In this document: positions 8,669 to 18,241 of the stretch, in pieces
How the letters are laid out: each line of letters begins with the position of its first letter
How positions within the stretch are numbered: position 1 is the first letter of the stretch
Assembly: GCA_017446775.1 (NCBI GenBank)
Contig: JAFSQE010000022.1
Location: 62,001 to 126,000 of the forward strand
Reading direction: 5' to 3'
Source: Bacteroidales bacterium
Lineage (GTDB): Bacteria > Bacteroidota > Bacteroidia > Bacteroidales > UBA932
DNA length: 64,000 nucleotides
Notes under the pieces: model-generated
What the model was told of the DNA's origin: nothing
Seen by the model: the letters and a program-made list of their open reading frames with translations, nothing else
The model's database searches: none
Made by a program: the position numbers and the translations under genes

Positions 8669-10180
8669 TCATTTCTTGAGGTTGGGATTCAGACGTACCT
8701 GCTCCACAGGATAGGGGAGCAGCAGATCGCTCTCTTTATAAGCGCTGCTCATCTCGGGCGCCGTGTAGCCGATAAGGTCGACAACGGTTCCCTGAACACA
8801 GTCGAAGGCCTTGCGGGTACGGGTCATGTTGAACCAGTTCTCGCCGTCGTAGGCCTGTTCCCAGATGCGCTCGCGGAACACCTCGTCAAAGCTGAGACTT
8901 GCGGGTTTGACATCATCCGGAAGGGCACGGGAGTGGACCTTCCACCATGCATCGATTGCATCGGCATCGGTGGTGGAACCACCCGCGCAGGCAGCCTCAG
9001 CCAGGGTCAGCAGCACATCGGCATAGCGTATCAGAGGGAAGTTCATACCTGACTTGCCGTCCTGGGCGCATTCGTCGTCCCAGTACTTATACACTGCAGG
9101 TGCGAAGTCGTGGGTTACGGTGCCGTCCAGGGATACCTGTGAGGTATAGTAGAAAGCATGGTTTGCTACGCGCCTGTCGCCCGGCAGATAGGAGTTGACG
9201 AACTCCGTGCAGGGGTTCCAGCCGCCGCCGGGACGGGTGGCGTCGTACATCGAGATGTAAGGCTTGAGCGTGCCGTCCTTACGGGGAATACTTAGCATGT
9301 GGAGCGGATTCTGGTAGCGGTCCCTCATACACTGTATGCTGAAGAGGTATTCACCGCCGTTGACATTGTAGCCAAGTCTGGCGGCCTCGTATGTGGGATA
9401 GAGGGAGAATTCACCGCTGCGCACAACCTCCAGCGCCTTGTTGTAGGCTTTCTGGTAGGCGGTGGCGTCGCGTACCGGGTACCCGGCCAGAGTCAGGTAC
9501 ATCTTGGCCAGATAGGCCTTTACGGCGCCCTTGCTCACGCGTCCCTCGGGAGAATTCCAGGGCTCATTTTCCATCAGGGTCTCCGCCTTCTCGAGGTCGG
9601 CGATTATCTGGCCGAACACATCAGCCTCGGACGAGGGAACCACCTGGGCGTCGTTGAACCCGGTGGTGGGTTTGGTCAGCAAGGGGACGGGGCCGTAGTA
9701 GCGCACCAGGTTGGAATACATCCATGCGCGCAGGAAGTATGACTCTCCGAGGTACATGTTCCGTTTTTCAACGGAGATGTCAATGTCGGTCTTGTTTTCC
9801 AGCACGTCAATCATCTTGTTGGCGCGGTTGATATCGGAATACTGCCAGCTCCAGGGGGCTGCAGGAAAGCCGTTGTCAGCCGAGATTGCGAGGTTCAGCA
9901 CCTCAGTCAGGTCGGAGAACGGGGATGCGGTACGGTATGAATATCCGCACATCATCTCGTTGAATATGATCACCTCGCATCCGCCGATGCCGGTGCTGCC
10001 CAGGGGCATCCGTGTGCCGGAGTAGATGCCGTTGACACCCATCCTGATCTCGGCCTCGTTGTTATAGTAGTTGTCGGGCTGCTCGAATGTCTTGGGATCT
10101 TCCTTGAGGAAGTCCATGCAGGATACAGCCATCACCGATGAGACGGCGGCCAGAATAATAGCAGTAATATATCTTTTCAT
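8669..10180 (-). CDS. SusD/RagB-family glycan-binding lipoprotein
   Basis: A 503-residue lipoprotein (signal ending SVMAVSC, followed by MDFLKEDPKTF). The SusD-type alpha-helical repeats are visible: YFLRAWMYSNLVRYYGPVPLL in the N-terminal half and RYADVLLTLAEAAC near the C-terminus, followed by a RERIWEQAYDGENWFNMTR segment. SusD proteins form a lid over the SusC barrel and hand glycan fragments into it. The frame runs upstream to a GTG at 10189, but ATG 10180 (MKRYIT) is the better start. It is 12 bp downstream of susC and certainly co-transcribed with it. Ligand cannot be predicted. Confidence 0.93.
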   Translation of the reverse strand: MKRYITAIILAAVSSVMAVSCMDFLKEDPKTFEQPDNYYNNEAEIRMGVNGIYSGTRMPLGSTGIGGCEVIIFNEMMCGYSYRTASPFSDLTEVLNLAISADNGFPAAPWSWQYSDINRANKMIDVLENKTDIDISVEKRNMYLGESYFLRAWMYSNLVRYYGPVPLLTKPTTGFNDAQVVPSSEADVFGQIIADLEKAETLMENEPWNSPEGRVSKGAVKAYLAKMYLTLAGYPVRDATAYQKAYNKALEVVRSGEFSLYPTYEAARLGYNVNGGEYLFSIQCMRDRYQNPLHMLSIPRKDGTLKPYISMYDATRPGGGWNPCTEFVNSYLPGDRRVANHAFYYTSQVSLDGTVTHDFAPAVYKYWDDECAQDGKSGMNFPLIRYADVLLTLAEAACAGGSTTDADAIDAWWKVHSRALPDDVKPASLSFDEVFRERIWEQAYDGENWFNMTRTRKAFDCVQGTVVDLIGYTAPEMSSAYKESDLLLPYPVEQVRLNPNLKK

Positions 10181-10192
10181 CGTTCTCACGGT

Positions 10193-13100
10193 CTAGAAGG
10201 TTATCTTGAGTGTTCCGGAAATAGTCATAGGGCGGGGGTATGTACCTCCCACCACGCCCATCGCATCGCCCCAGCCGGAGTCTTCAGTGGCAAGGGCGGG
10301 TACGCCGGTAAGGGTGTAGATGTCCTCTGCCAGAACGCCAAGGGCGATGCCGCTTACAGAGCGGACATTCTTCAGCAGGGAGTATTTGAGGTCGTAGCTG
10401 AGGGATACGTTGCGGACCTTGAGGTAGTCACCCTTGTAGCATTCGGCATCGTAGTAGCGGCCGTTCCAGCCCCACTTGTCACTGCCGGAGCGGTTGGCGG
10501 GAAAAATGGTGCCCTGGTTATTCGGGGTCCATGCGTAGTTTGCGGAGACGTGGATGTTGTCGGTGGTCAGGTACTGGTTGCTCCACCGTCCGCAGTAAAG
10601 CCAGTATCCGGTCTTGGCCATCATGTCCACCATCAGGTTGAAGCCTTTCCAATAGAAGGTGTTCACCAGGGTGAACTCGTGCTTGGGGGTCACGCGCCCC
10701 AGCAGGTATCGGTCGTCATCGCTCAGCTGTCCGTCTTTGTTGAGGTCAGCCAGCTTGATGTCGCCAGGTTTGAAACCATATACGTCAGCCTCTTCCACCT
10801 CGTCGAGCTGCCAAACGCCAAGGCATTTGTAAACCCACAGCTGCTGCCACTCTTCTCCCTCTACGGAGAGCACCGGTGTGAGGCTGTTGTATATCTTGTC
10901 GCCATTGATGTCAACGGCTTTGGTGATGTTCTGGCTGTAGATGAAGTCTACATCCCATTTGAAATCCCTGGTGTCCACCGGGTGGGTCCTGAGGGTTATC
11001 TCATAGCCCCTGTTGCGCAGCAGGCCTATGTTGGACCAGGTAGAGGAATAACCGGTGCTGGATGGAACCTGCACCTGGTAGAGCAGCTTGCGGGTGTCGC
11101 GGTTGTAGAAGTCGGCCACAAGGTTGACGCGGTCGTTCCAAAGGCTTAAGTCAAAGCCGAAATCGTACTGGGTGGAGGTCTCCCACTGCAGGTCGCGGTT
11201 GCCCGGTTCGCTCAGTGTGGCGGTGGACTCGACAGTCTTGTCGAATATCATCTCGCCGGAAAGGCTCAGACGGTCGAATGTGCGGTAGCTGGGGATGGCG
11301 GCGTTGCCCACCTGGCCGAAGCTGGCCCTAAGCTTGAACAGACTCACCACATCTTTGGAGACGGGGAACCACGGCTCTTCAGAAACAATCCATCCAGCGG
11401 AAGCGGAGGGGAAGAAGCCGTATTTATTGTTGTCACCGAAGTTGGAGGCACCGTCGGCGCGGAGAGTCACGCCCAGCAGATACCGGCCGTCCATGGCAAG
11501 GTTGGTCCTGAAGTAAACGGAGTGCATCGTCTGCTTGTCGTAGCCGGAAGAAGAGGAGTCCCAGGTCTGGCTGTCCTGCATATACATATATCCGCCGTAG
11601 CCTTCGGGGTAGTTTGTGCCGCCGCCCGAAGAGCTTTCACCGTGCATATAATAGAAAGATGTGCCGAGCACCGAGGTAGTCTTGAGCCGGTCAGAGAAGA
11701 AAGACTTGCGATAGGTGAGATAGTCCTCGTTAGACCAGCGGTGGACATCGGAATTGGCAATGTTGGAGAAGCCGTTGTTGGAGATGGTTGCTCCGCTGAT
11801 GCCGCCGGGGGCCGACTGTTCGAATGAAGAGAAGTGGGACTGCATATCGCCCTTAACCGTGAGGTCAAGTCCGGGCAGAAGATGGAAGTCGATGGCGGCG
11901 TTGAGCACCGTCTGGGTGGTACGGCGGCGGTGCATAGCCTCGTCCAGCATTGTATTGTAGTCGTAGTTGCTGGACATTGTCAGGTGGTCGTCCTGCTGAC
12001 CATAACTGCCATCCTCGTATTTATAGGGGATGAAGGGGGCAATGTTGTCGAACACCACGTGGTAAATGCTGCCGTCGATAAGTATATCGTTTCGGTTTTG
12101 TCTGCTGGAAGAGAAGTTGGCACCGATGCGCAGGTCGGCAACCTTGCCCAGGTGAGAGGTAAAGTTGATGGAGGCGTTAAGGCGCTTTGCGTCGGTGTTG
12201 CGGATGATGCCGTCCATAGACTTGTAACCGACAGAAGCATAAACGCTGCTGCGCTCGCCCGCCTTGGAGAAGGAGATGTTCTGGTCTATGGTGAGACCGT
12301 TCTGGTAATACTCCTGCATCCATTTTGTGTTGTATCTGGGCTTGGGTATCAGCAGCCCGGCCGCATCTGTGGCATAGCTGCCGTCGGGATTCTTCTCATA
12401 ATCGAAAAGCTTCTCGTATGGGGTGGTGAAGTATGGGTCGAACACGCTTCCTGAATATGCGTATGCATCGCGAAGCGCTTTGAGGTATTCCTCGCCGGTC
12501 ATCTCCTTATAGGTGCGGGCAAGGGAGCTTACGCCCACGCTGCCGGTATATGTCACCCTGCCGTCGCCGGTGCGTCCGGTCTTGGTGGTCACGATTATCA
12601 CACCGTTGGCGCCCTTTGCGCCGTACACAGCAGTGGCTGCGGCGTCCTTGAGTACGTCGATGGACTCAATGTCATTGGGGTTGATCATGTCTATGCTGAC
12701 ATCAACCACGCCGTCCACCACATACAGGGGGCTGGAGCCGGCATTGACGCTGCCCAGGCCGCGGATGCGCACCGTGTTGCTGCCGCCCGGGCGGCCGGAG
12801 GTGTTGTAGACGGTGTATCCCGCTACCTTTCCTGCAAGCGCCTGGGTTACATTGAACGCAGAGGCACGCTCTATCAGCTGCTCCGAATGGACAGACGAAA
12901 CAGAAGATGACAGTTCCTTGCGGATGATGGAGCCGTAACCGATGGCAACCGCCTCTTCCAGGTAGTTGAGGCTATCCTGCAGGGATACATCATAAGTTGT
13001 CTGTGCACCGTCCAGGCTTATCCGGGCATCTTCCATACCCATCATCTGGACAAGCAGCGTTTTGGCTCCCGAGGGGAGCTTGATCGAATAATTGCCGGCG

Positions 13101-13276
13101 GCATCTGTAGTGGTGTAGGTTCCGGTGCCCTCCACCATTACTACCGCCCCGGCAACGGCGCCGCCCGACGAGTCGGTTACGCGACCGGATACGGACCGCA
13201 CCTGAGCCACTGAGACGATGGGAATGATCGTCAGGACAAGGGCGGTAAACAATCGCAAAAATTTGTTCAAACTCAT
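10193..13276 (-). CDS. SusC/RagA-family TonB-dependent transporter
   Basis: A full-length 1027-residue SusC. Signal peptide (residues 1-24, ends VSVAQ); carboxypeptidase-regulatory-like domain (about 28-105, SGRVTDSSGGAVAGAVVMV); plug with SGRPGGSNTVRIRGLGSV, PLYVVDGV and DVLKDAAATAVYGAKGANG; then a large beta-barrel ending in TISGTLKITF. It imports oligosaccharides across the outer membrane together with the adjacent SusD, driven by TonB/ExbBD. It is the first gene of the leftward PUL operon and has a good promoter at 13312-13343. The leader is only about 30 nt, so no long regulatory leader is present. Confidence 0.95.
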   Translation of the reverse strand: MSLNKFLRLFTALVLTIIPIVSVAQVRSVSGRVTDSSGGAVAGAVVMVEGTGTYTTTDAAGNYSIKLPSGAKTLLVQMMGMEDARISLDGAQTTYDVSLQDSLNYLEEAVAIGYGSIIRKELSSSVSSVHSEQLIERASAFNVTQALAGKVAGYTVYNTSGRPGGSNTVRIRGLGSVNAGSSPLYVVDGVVDVSIDMINPNDIESIDVLKDAAATAVYGAKGANGVIIVTTKTGRTGDGRVTYTGSVGVSSLARTYKEMTGEEYLKALRDAYAYSGSVFDPYFTTPYEKLFDYEKNPDGSYATDAAGLLIPKPRYNTKWMQEYYQNGLTIDQNISFSKAGERSSVYASVGYKSMDGIIRNTDAKRLNASINFTSHLGKVADLRIGANFSSSRQNRNDILIDGSIYHVVFDNIAPFIPYKYEDGSYGQQDDHLTMSSNYDYNTMLDEAMHRRRTTQTVLNAAIDFHLLPGLDLTVKGDMQSHFSSFEQSAPGGISGATISNNGFSNIANSDVHRWSNEDYLTYRKSFFSDRLKTTSVLGTSFYYMHGESSSGGGTNYPEGYGGYMYMQDSQTWDSSSSGYDKQTMHSVYFRTNLAMDGRYLLGVTLRADGASNFGDNNKYGFFPSASAGWIVSEEPWFPVSKDVVSLFKLRASFGQVGNAAIPSYRTFDRLSLSGEMIFDKTVESTATLSEPGNRDLQWETSTQYDFGFDLSLWNDRVNLVADFYNRDTRKLLYQVQVPSSTGYSSTWSNIGLLRNRGYEITLRTHPVDTRDFKWDVDFIYSQNITKAVDINGDKIYNSLTPVLSVEGEEWQQLWVYKCLGVWQLDEVEEADVYGFKPGDIKLADLNKDGQLSDDDRYLLGRVTPKHEFTLVNTFYWKGFNLMVDMMAKTGYWLYCGRWSNQYLTTDNIHVSANYAWTPNNQGTIFPANRSGSDKWGWNGRYYDAECYKGDYLKVRNVSLSYDLKYSLLKNVRSVSGIALGVLAEDIYTLTGVPALATEDSGWGDAMGVVGGTYPRPMTISGTLKITF

Positions 13277-13311
13277 AGTAAACCGATTGACTTGTTTCTA
13301 TCAATAACATA

Positions 13312-13343
13312 CGAAATTACTAAATAGGAATACTGCTTCCAAA
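13312..13343 (-). promoter_or_regulatory. Bacteroidota-type promoter of the leftward PUL operon
   Basis: On the minus strand TTTG (13340-13343) is followed after exactly 20 nt by TAATTTCG (13312-13319), one base from the TAnnTTTG consensus. The susC start lies 35 nt further on. No separate operator or regulator-binding repeat was recognised. Confidence 0.7.
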
Positions 13344-13488
13344 AAAAAGACAAACCTTGAAAAATCGTCTGAAAGATAAGCGTTTAATAATCATATTGAT
13401 GACAATAAGATATACGGTATGACCTATGAGGCAAAGGTGTTTTGTTATCCTGTTCCGCTTTGCGTACAGATTCTTTCTCTTACATACT

Positions 13489-13519
13489 TTTGGCTATTTA
13501 TCGGCTTTTGTTACATTTG
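13489..13519 (+). promoter_or_regulatory. Bacteroidota-type promoter of the rightward PUL arm
   Basis: TTTG (13489-13492), a 19 nt spacer, then a perfect TACATTTG (13512-13519). The -7 box ends one base before the first usable ATG (13521), so the transcript start predicted from the box would fall inside the codons just after it. Either the gene uses a later start (ATG 13554 is the next) or another promoter is used. The 13277-13520 gap holds this and the divergent promoter and nothing else I can recognise. Confidence 0.55.
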
Positions 13520-13520
13520 T

Positions 13521-15068
13521 ATGGTGAAACGCATAGTATCCTTAATAATTATTATGGCGTGTCTCCTGTCTTCAGGATGCAATGACTGCATTATAGACAA
13601 GTGTTTTCTTGAAGACAGGATAGAAGGGGCGATGGCCGCAAAAATCATCGGGGTCCAAACTGGTGCACCCTACGAATTCTGGCACTTGAGCTCTGTCAAC
13701 GAGAAGGATTCCATACTTGTACCGATAGATTATGAGGGGGCCCTGGGGCAGGACGACATATACACCCAGCTCTCTTTTATCGGCACCCTGGACCGTTATG
13801 GCCTGGACGCTGCACCGCAGCAGCTTGCAAGGGATTTTGCCAATGCCGGTTTCCCGCTGTTCCACGCAAACCTGCAGGCCCGCAAGAACTTTATGGAGGG
13901 GCTGAGGCCGCCACAGACAGGCGCTGCAGAAAACAATCTTCACGCAGATGACATCGATTTTCAGATAGATGCCGATTTTATAGGTCTGATGTGCCCCGGG
14001 ATGCCGCGTCTGGCACAGGATTACTGCGAGCGGATAGGCACCATAATGAATGACGGAGACGGCCTGTACGGAGGGATGTTTGTGGCCGCGATGCACAGCC
14101 TGGCCTTTTTTGAGAATGATGTGCTCTGCCTTGTGGAGCAGTCCCTGAAGAATATCCCACGGGGAAGCGATTACTATAAATGTATTGCCGATGTGGTGGG
14201 GCAGTACCGCCGTGATCCGTCCAACTGGCGCTCTGCCTGGAACCTGCTGCACGATAAATGGGAACCCCACATCTGCACCCCAAACCATCCGTTCAACATA
14301 GACGCCAAGATGAACGGTGCCTACGTAGCCATAGCGCTGCTCTTTGGCAGCGGGGATTTCTCAAAGACATTGGAAATCGCCGTCCGCTGCGGTCAGGATG
14401 CCGACTGCAATGCCTCGACCGCTGCTGCGGTTTGGGGTACTATGCACGGTTACAGTGCAATTCCGGATGAATACAAGGCGGCTCTGGAAGAGCTTTCATC
14501 CAAGAAGTTCGACCATACGGACTATACCTGGACGGAGGCGGCCGATAAAATCGCGCAGTTTGCCGGGGAGAATATCCGCAAGGCGGGTGGGAGTGTGTCG
14601 GACGGTACCTGTCGGATCCCAAGGCAGAAGCCTGGCTTCAGTGGGCAGTGCCGCCAGCCGTTCTGCAATCTGCGCTACGCTGAGAGCTTCTATGCTGCCA
14701 ATTCTATCTGGAAATATGAAGGGGGGTGGAGCCCGTTCACCGTATATGATACCGACAGCTTCTGCCGCTGCGGCACTCCTGGAGCCAGCGCCTCGCTGGA
14801 ATTTGAGGGAAGCATGATTGCCGTCACGGGGGCGTGGGGGCCGACCTGCGGTATGGCGGATATATATCTGGACGGTGAAAAGGTAAAAACCGTAGACTGT
14901 TACTGGCCGGAAGATTGCGGCTACTTCATAATCAACAGGGAGGTCCTTTTCCATCTTATGAATCTGACTCCCGGCAGACATACCCTGAAAATGGTGGTTT
15001 CAGAAGAGAGCAACCCGCAATCTGCAGGTCACGACATAATATTTACAAGAGCTGATATTTACAGATGA
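13521..15068 (+). CDS. Secreted ADP-ribosylglycohydrolase-fold (DraG-like) lipoprotein with C-terminal beta domain
   Basis: About 515 residues from ATG 13521 (MVKRIVSLIIIMACLLSSGC, a lipoprotein signal); the open frame extends 34 codons further upstream without a signal-like start. The DraG-type all-alpha fold is suggested by IEGAMAAKIIG, GALGQDDIYTQL, MNDGDGLYGGMFVAAMHSLAF and the late motif GQDADCNASTAAAVWG (around residue 290), matching the metal-binding GxDxDxNA signature. From about residue 390 a beta-rich domain follows (FTVYDTDSFCRCG to HTLKMVV), which may bind carbohydrate. Secreted DraG-like proteins occur in other PULs, where a sugar rather than ADP-ribose is the probable substrate; that is inference. 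Its stop overlaps the next start as ATGA. Confidence 0.8.
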   Translation: MVKRIVSLIIIMACLLSSGCNDCIIDKCFLEDRIEGAMAAKIIGVQTGAPYEFWHLSSVNEKDSILVPIDYEGALGQDDIYTQLSFIGTLDRYGLDAAPQQLARDFANAGFPLFHANLQARKNFMEGLRPPQTGAAENNLHADDIDFQIDADFIGLMCPGMPRLAQDYCERIGTIMNDGDGLYGGMFVAAMHSLAFFENDVLCLVEQSLKNIPRGSDYYKCIADVVGQYRRDPSNWRSAWNLLHDKWEPHICTPNHPFNIDAKMNGAYVAIALLFGSGDFSKTLEIAVRCGQDADCNASTAAAVWGTMHGYSAIPDEYKAALEELSSKKFDHTDYTWTEAADKIAQFAGENIRKAGGSVSDGTCRIPRQKPGFSGQCRQPFCNLRYAESFYAANSIWKYEGGWSPFTVYDTDSFCRCGTPGASASLEFEGSMIAVTGAWGPTCGMADIYLDGEKVKTVDCYWPEDCGYFIINREVLFHLMNLTPGRHTLKMVVSEESNPQSAGHDIIFTRADIYR

Positions 15069-17062
15069 GCAACAGACTGTTATCGATAATCCTGGCTGCC
15101 CTGGCGGCAGTTTCCTGCACCGGTGGCGGCGCGGCAGTGTCAAACTATACGGCTAGCAGGGAACCTCTGGCCCCGGCGCCTTATCTGGAACTCCCCATCG
15201 GGGCAATCCACGCCGAAGGCTGGCTGCAGGATCAGCTGCTGCGTATGAAAGACGGCCTTACGGGTAATATGGACATCGTTTACGGCGCTGTGGATGGCCC
15301 ATCCAACGCATGGCTGGGTGGCGACGGGGACTGCTGGGAAAGGGGTCCGTACTGGATAGACGGGCTGCTGCCGCTGGCATATCTTCTGGATGACGAAACG
15401 CTCAAGGCCAAGGCGCAGGAGTGGGTCGAGTGGACGCTGGCCTCCCAAAACGAAGATGGATTCTTCGGGCCGTCGCACGACAATCCCCCTGCAGACGGGC
15501 TGCAGACCGGCAACAGCCACGACTGGTGGCCCAGGATGGTGATGCTCAAGGTCCTCAGGCAATACTGGCAGGCGACCGGCGACGAGAGGGTGATACCCTT
15601 CATGACAAAATATTTCCGCTATCAGCTGGACCATCTTGGACAGACTCCTCTGGGCTACTGGACATTCTGGGCGGAACAGCGCGGAGGCGACAATCTGGAC
15701 ATTGTTTACTGGCTGTACAATCTTACCGGGGAGAAGTTTCTGATGGAACTGGGAGATCTGATCCACTCTCAGACCTACGACTGGACGGGGGCGTTCGAAG
15801 GTGGTGAAACCATCCGGACCTTTATGGGGCACCACTGTGTCAATCTTGCCCACGGCTTCAAGGAGCCGGTGGTCTACTGGCAGCAAACCCGCGAGGCCCG
15901 GTATCTTGAGGCGCCAAAGAAGGCGGCGGCCACCATCCGGGGTTCGGTAGGTCTTCCCACCGGCCTGTGGGCTGGCGACGAGATGCTGCACTGCGGCGAC
16001 CCGTCGGCGGGCAGCGAGTTGTGCACGGCGGTGGAAATGATGTACTCGCTGGAGATTATGAGCCGCATCACCGGTGATGTCTTTTGGATGGATTATCTGG
16101 AACGGGTTGCATACAATGCCCTTCCGGCACAGATAGACGCCAACTTTACACTAAAGCAGTACTATCAGCAGACAAATCAGATAGAAGCAACCCGCTGCGA
16201 GCGTAGCTTTACCACTCCCCATAAGGGAACAGATACGGTTTTCGGTACTCTCAACGGCTATCCCTGCTGCCTGTCCAATATGCATCAGGGTTGGCCCAAG
16301 TTTGTGCAGAACCTTTGGTATGCCACCCCCGCCGCAGGGGCGGCAGCGCTGGTATATGCCCCCTGCCGGGTCGATATGCTGGTGGCGGACGGGCAGCGGG
16401 TGAGCATAAGTGAACAGACCCGATATCCTTTCGACGGGGCCGTCACTTTCCGTATTACCGACTTGCCAGGGGAAGGAGTCTCGTTCCCGCTATCCTTACG
16501 CATTCCGGCCTGGTGCAAGGGTGCTTCTGTGACTGTATGCGGCCGTGAGGCTGCCATTGAGTGCAACCCTGGTACCATAGTTACCGTCAGCAGGGAATGG
16601 CACAAGGGAGATATTGTTGTGCTGGATTTGCCCCAGGAGGTCGGCCTGAGCACATGGTACAACGGGGCGGTATGCTTTGAGCGCGGGCCGCTTGTGTACG
16701 CGCTCCGGCTCGGGGAGCAATGGACCCCCAGGCAGTTCAGCAGAGAGGAGTCCTCCGAATTCGGCGATACTTACTGGGAAGTTACAACTTCTGACAGATG
16801 GAACTATGCCGTGAAGATGTGGGACGAGAAAAGGGTAGAGGTCAGGGAGGATTTCCCCGCATGGCCGTGGACGGCCGCACAGGCGCCGGTGAGCATCTTC
16901 ACCACAGGCTATCCGCTGCCTGTATGGAAGGAATACAATGGCGACTGCGGCCCGGTGATGTACGGCATCCAGTGGGCACAGACGCCGGAAGAAAAGGCCG
17001 AGATAGAACTGGTACCCTATGGCTGCACCAAGCTCCGCATAGCGGAGTTCCCCGTCCGCTGA
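15065..17062 (+). CDS. GH127-type beta-L-arabinofuranosidase (DUF1680) lipoprotein
   Basis: 665 residues with a lipoprotein signal (LAAVSC near residue 18). The alpha/alpha toroid is seen in RGPYWIDGLLPLAYLLDD and GHHCVNLAHGFKEPVVYW. Family-defining zinc and catalytic residues appear conserved: a Glu-Leu-Cys in AGSELCTAVEMMYSLE and the paired cysteines in TLNGYPCCLSNMHQG (C401-C402). A C-terminal beta domain carries FERGPLVYALRLGEQW. GH127 and its sister families remove beta-L-arabinofuranose from plant glycoproteins or pectins. It is coupled to the gene before it by a 4-bp overlap, and a 54-bp gap follows it. Confidence 0.87.
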   Translation: MSNRLLSIILAALAAVSCTGGGAAVSNYTASREPLAPAPYLELPIGAIHAEGWLQDQLLRMKDGLTGNMDIVYGAVDGPSNAWLGGDGDCWERGPYWIDGLLPLAYLLDDETLKAKAQEWVEWTLASQNEDGFFGPSHDNPPADGLQTGNSHDWWPRMVMLKVLRQYWQATGDERVIPFMTKYFRYQLDHLGQTPLGYWTFWAEQRGGDNLDIVYWLYNLTGEKFLMELGDLIHSQTYDWTGAFEGGETIRTFMGHHCVNLAHGFKEPVVYWQQTREARYLEAPKKAAATIRGSVGLPTGLWAGDEMLHCGDPSAGSELCTAVEMMYSLEIMSRITGDVFWMDYLERVAYNALPAQIDANFTLKQYYQQTNQIEATRCERSFTTPHKGTDTVFGTLNGYPCCLSNMHQGWPKFVQNLWYATPAAGAAALVYAPCRVDMLVADGQRVSISEQTRYPFDGAVTFRITDLPGEGVSFPLSLRIPAWCKGASVTVCGREAAIECNPGTIVTVSREWHKGDIVVLDLPQEVGLSTWYNGAVCFERGPLVYALRLGEQWTPRQFSREESSEFGDTYWEVTTSDRWNYAVKMWDEKRVEVREDFPAWPWTAAQAPVSIFTTGYPLPVWKEYNGDCGPVMYGIQWAQTPEEKAEIELVPYGCTKLRIAEFPVR

Positions 17063-17116
17063 CAATTTGCTTTTGTACCCCGAAAGGATTATTTTTACAT
17101 AATTTAACGCTTTGCC

Positions 17117-18241
17117 ATGATTATGCGCAATACACTATGCAACATTGCCGTACTGGCTGCTCTTGCAGCCGGTTGCTCGGCGGTTTCCCCTTTGGAAAAC
17201 GAAGGTCTGGATGATATTATTGTCCATTACGGAGAAGATGTGCCTGTAGAGTCGATAACCCTCGGCACCGATGTTCTGGAACTGACAAAGGGGCAGACCG
17301 TCCTTCTGGAGGCAACGGTCAATCCATCCGGGACAGAAGTGGAGTGGACCAGCACCGATCCTTCCGTGGCCTGGGTGTCGGGCGGCACCGTGGGGGCTGC
17401 TTCCCGCGGAGAGGCCATAATCGTGGCCCGAGCAGGGGTCAGGACGGCGCAATGCAAGGTCACTGTCACGGCCGTGGCGCAGTCCGAGACAATCAAGGTT
17501 AAGAGTCCTTCGATGGGGACAGAGATAGAGACCATTGTGGTCGTTCCCGGCATCGCCACCGGCCGCAATCCGGTCAAATGCCCGACTGTATACCTCCTGC
17601 ACGGAGCATACGGAAAACCAGAACACTGGTACAGGGTATGTCCTGAACTAAACGAGTTGGCAGACAGGTACGGTTTCATCTTCGTCATCCCCGACGGGGC
17701 TATGAGCTGGTATATGGACAGCCCGGTGGATGCGAGTATCCGCTATGAAACATTCACTTCCATAGAGCTGGTGGATTATATCGACAACTGCTATCCCACC
17801 ATCCCAAAAAGGGAGAAGCGTGCCATCACCGGCCTGAGCATGGGAGGGCACGGGTCAATGTACAACGCTCTTAAACACACCGACACCTTCGGGGCGGTGG
17901 GAAGCATGAGCGGTTGCCTCGATTTCAGGCCGCTGGAGGTGCTCTATGGTATACTCGACCCCGTGCTGGGAAGCCATGAGACCCACATGGACGAGTGGCT
18001 GCAGTACACAGCGATAGGGCAGATACCCTATATCAAGGATGGGGAAATCGCCATCATAGTGGACTGCGGATCCGAAGACTTTATCCTCGAGGGGACCACA
18101 CTCTTCCACGACGCCCTTGTAGCAGCCGGTATCAGCCACAGTTACGAGCTCCGTCCCGGAATCCACGACGACGATTACTGGCATGGTTCCATCCCTAAGC
18201 ACCTGGATTTTTTCCAGAACTATTTCAACTTGAATGAATAA
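17117..18241 (+). CDS. Big2-domain plus esterase lipoprotein
   Basis: 374 residues: lipoprotein signal (ALAAGC, Cys 20), an Ig-like Big2 domain (about 44-118, with VSGGTVGAASRGEAIIVAR), then a PF00756-type esterase domain (about 125-370). The nucleophile Ser is near residue 241 in GLSMGGHGS, the acid region is DCGSEDF, and a His lies in PGIHDDDYWH. The esterase part resembles the one encoded at 1167-1976. The Big2 module probably spaces the enzyme from the cell surface. An in-frame ATG two codons on is equally possible as start. Its stop overlaps the next start by one base (TAATG). Substrate ester not known. Confidence 0.85.
   Translation: MIMRNTLCNIAVLAALAAGCSAVSPLENEGLDDIIVHYGEDVPVESITLGTDVLELTKGQTVLLEATVNPSGTEVEWTSTDPSVAWVSGGTVGAASRGEAIIVARAGVRTAQCKVTVTAVAQSETIKVKSPSMGTEIETIVVVPGIATGRNPVKCPTVYLLHGAYGKPEHWYRVCPELNELADRYGFIFVIPDGAMSWYMDSPVDASIRYETFTSIELVDYIDNCYPTIPKREKRAITGLSMGGHGSMYNALKHTDTFGAVGSMSGCLDFRPLEVLYGILDPVLGSHETHMDEWLQYTAIGQIPYIKDGEIAIIVDCGSEDFILEGTTLFHDALVAAGISHSYELRPGIHDDDYWHGSIPKHLDFFQNYFNLNE

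Noticed and set aside
17063..17116. Possible promoter before the Big2-esterase gene (TTTG ... TAACGCTTTG)
   Set aside because: The -7 part has extra bases compared with TAnnTTTG, and read-through from the preceding gene is sufficient.
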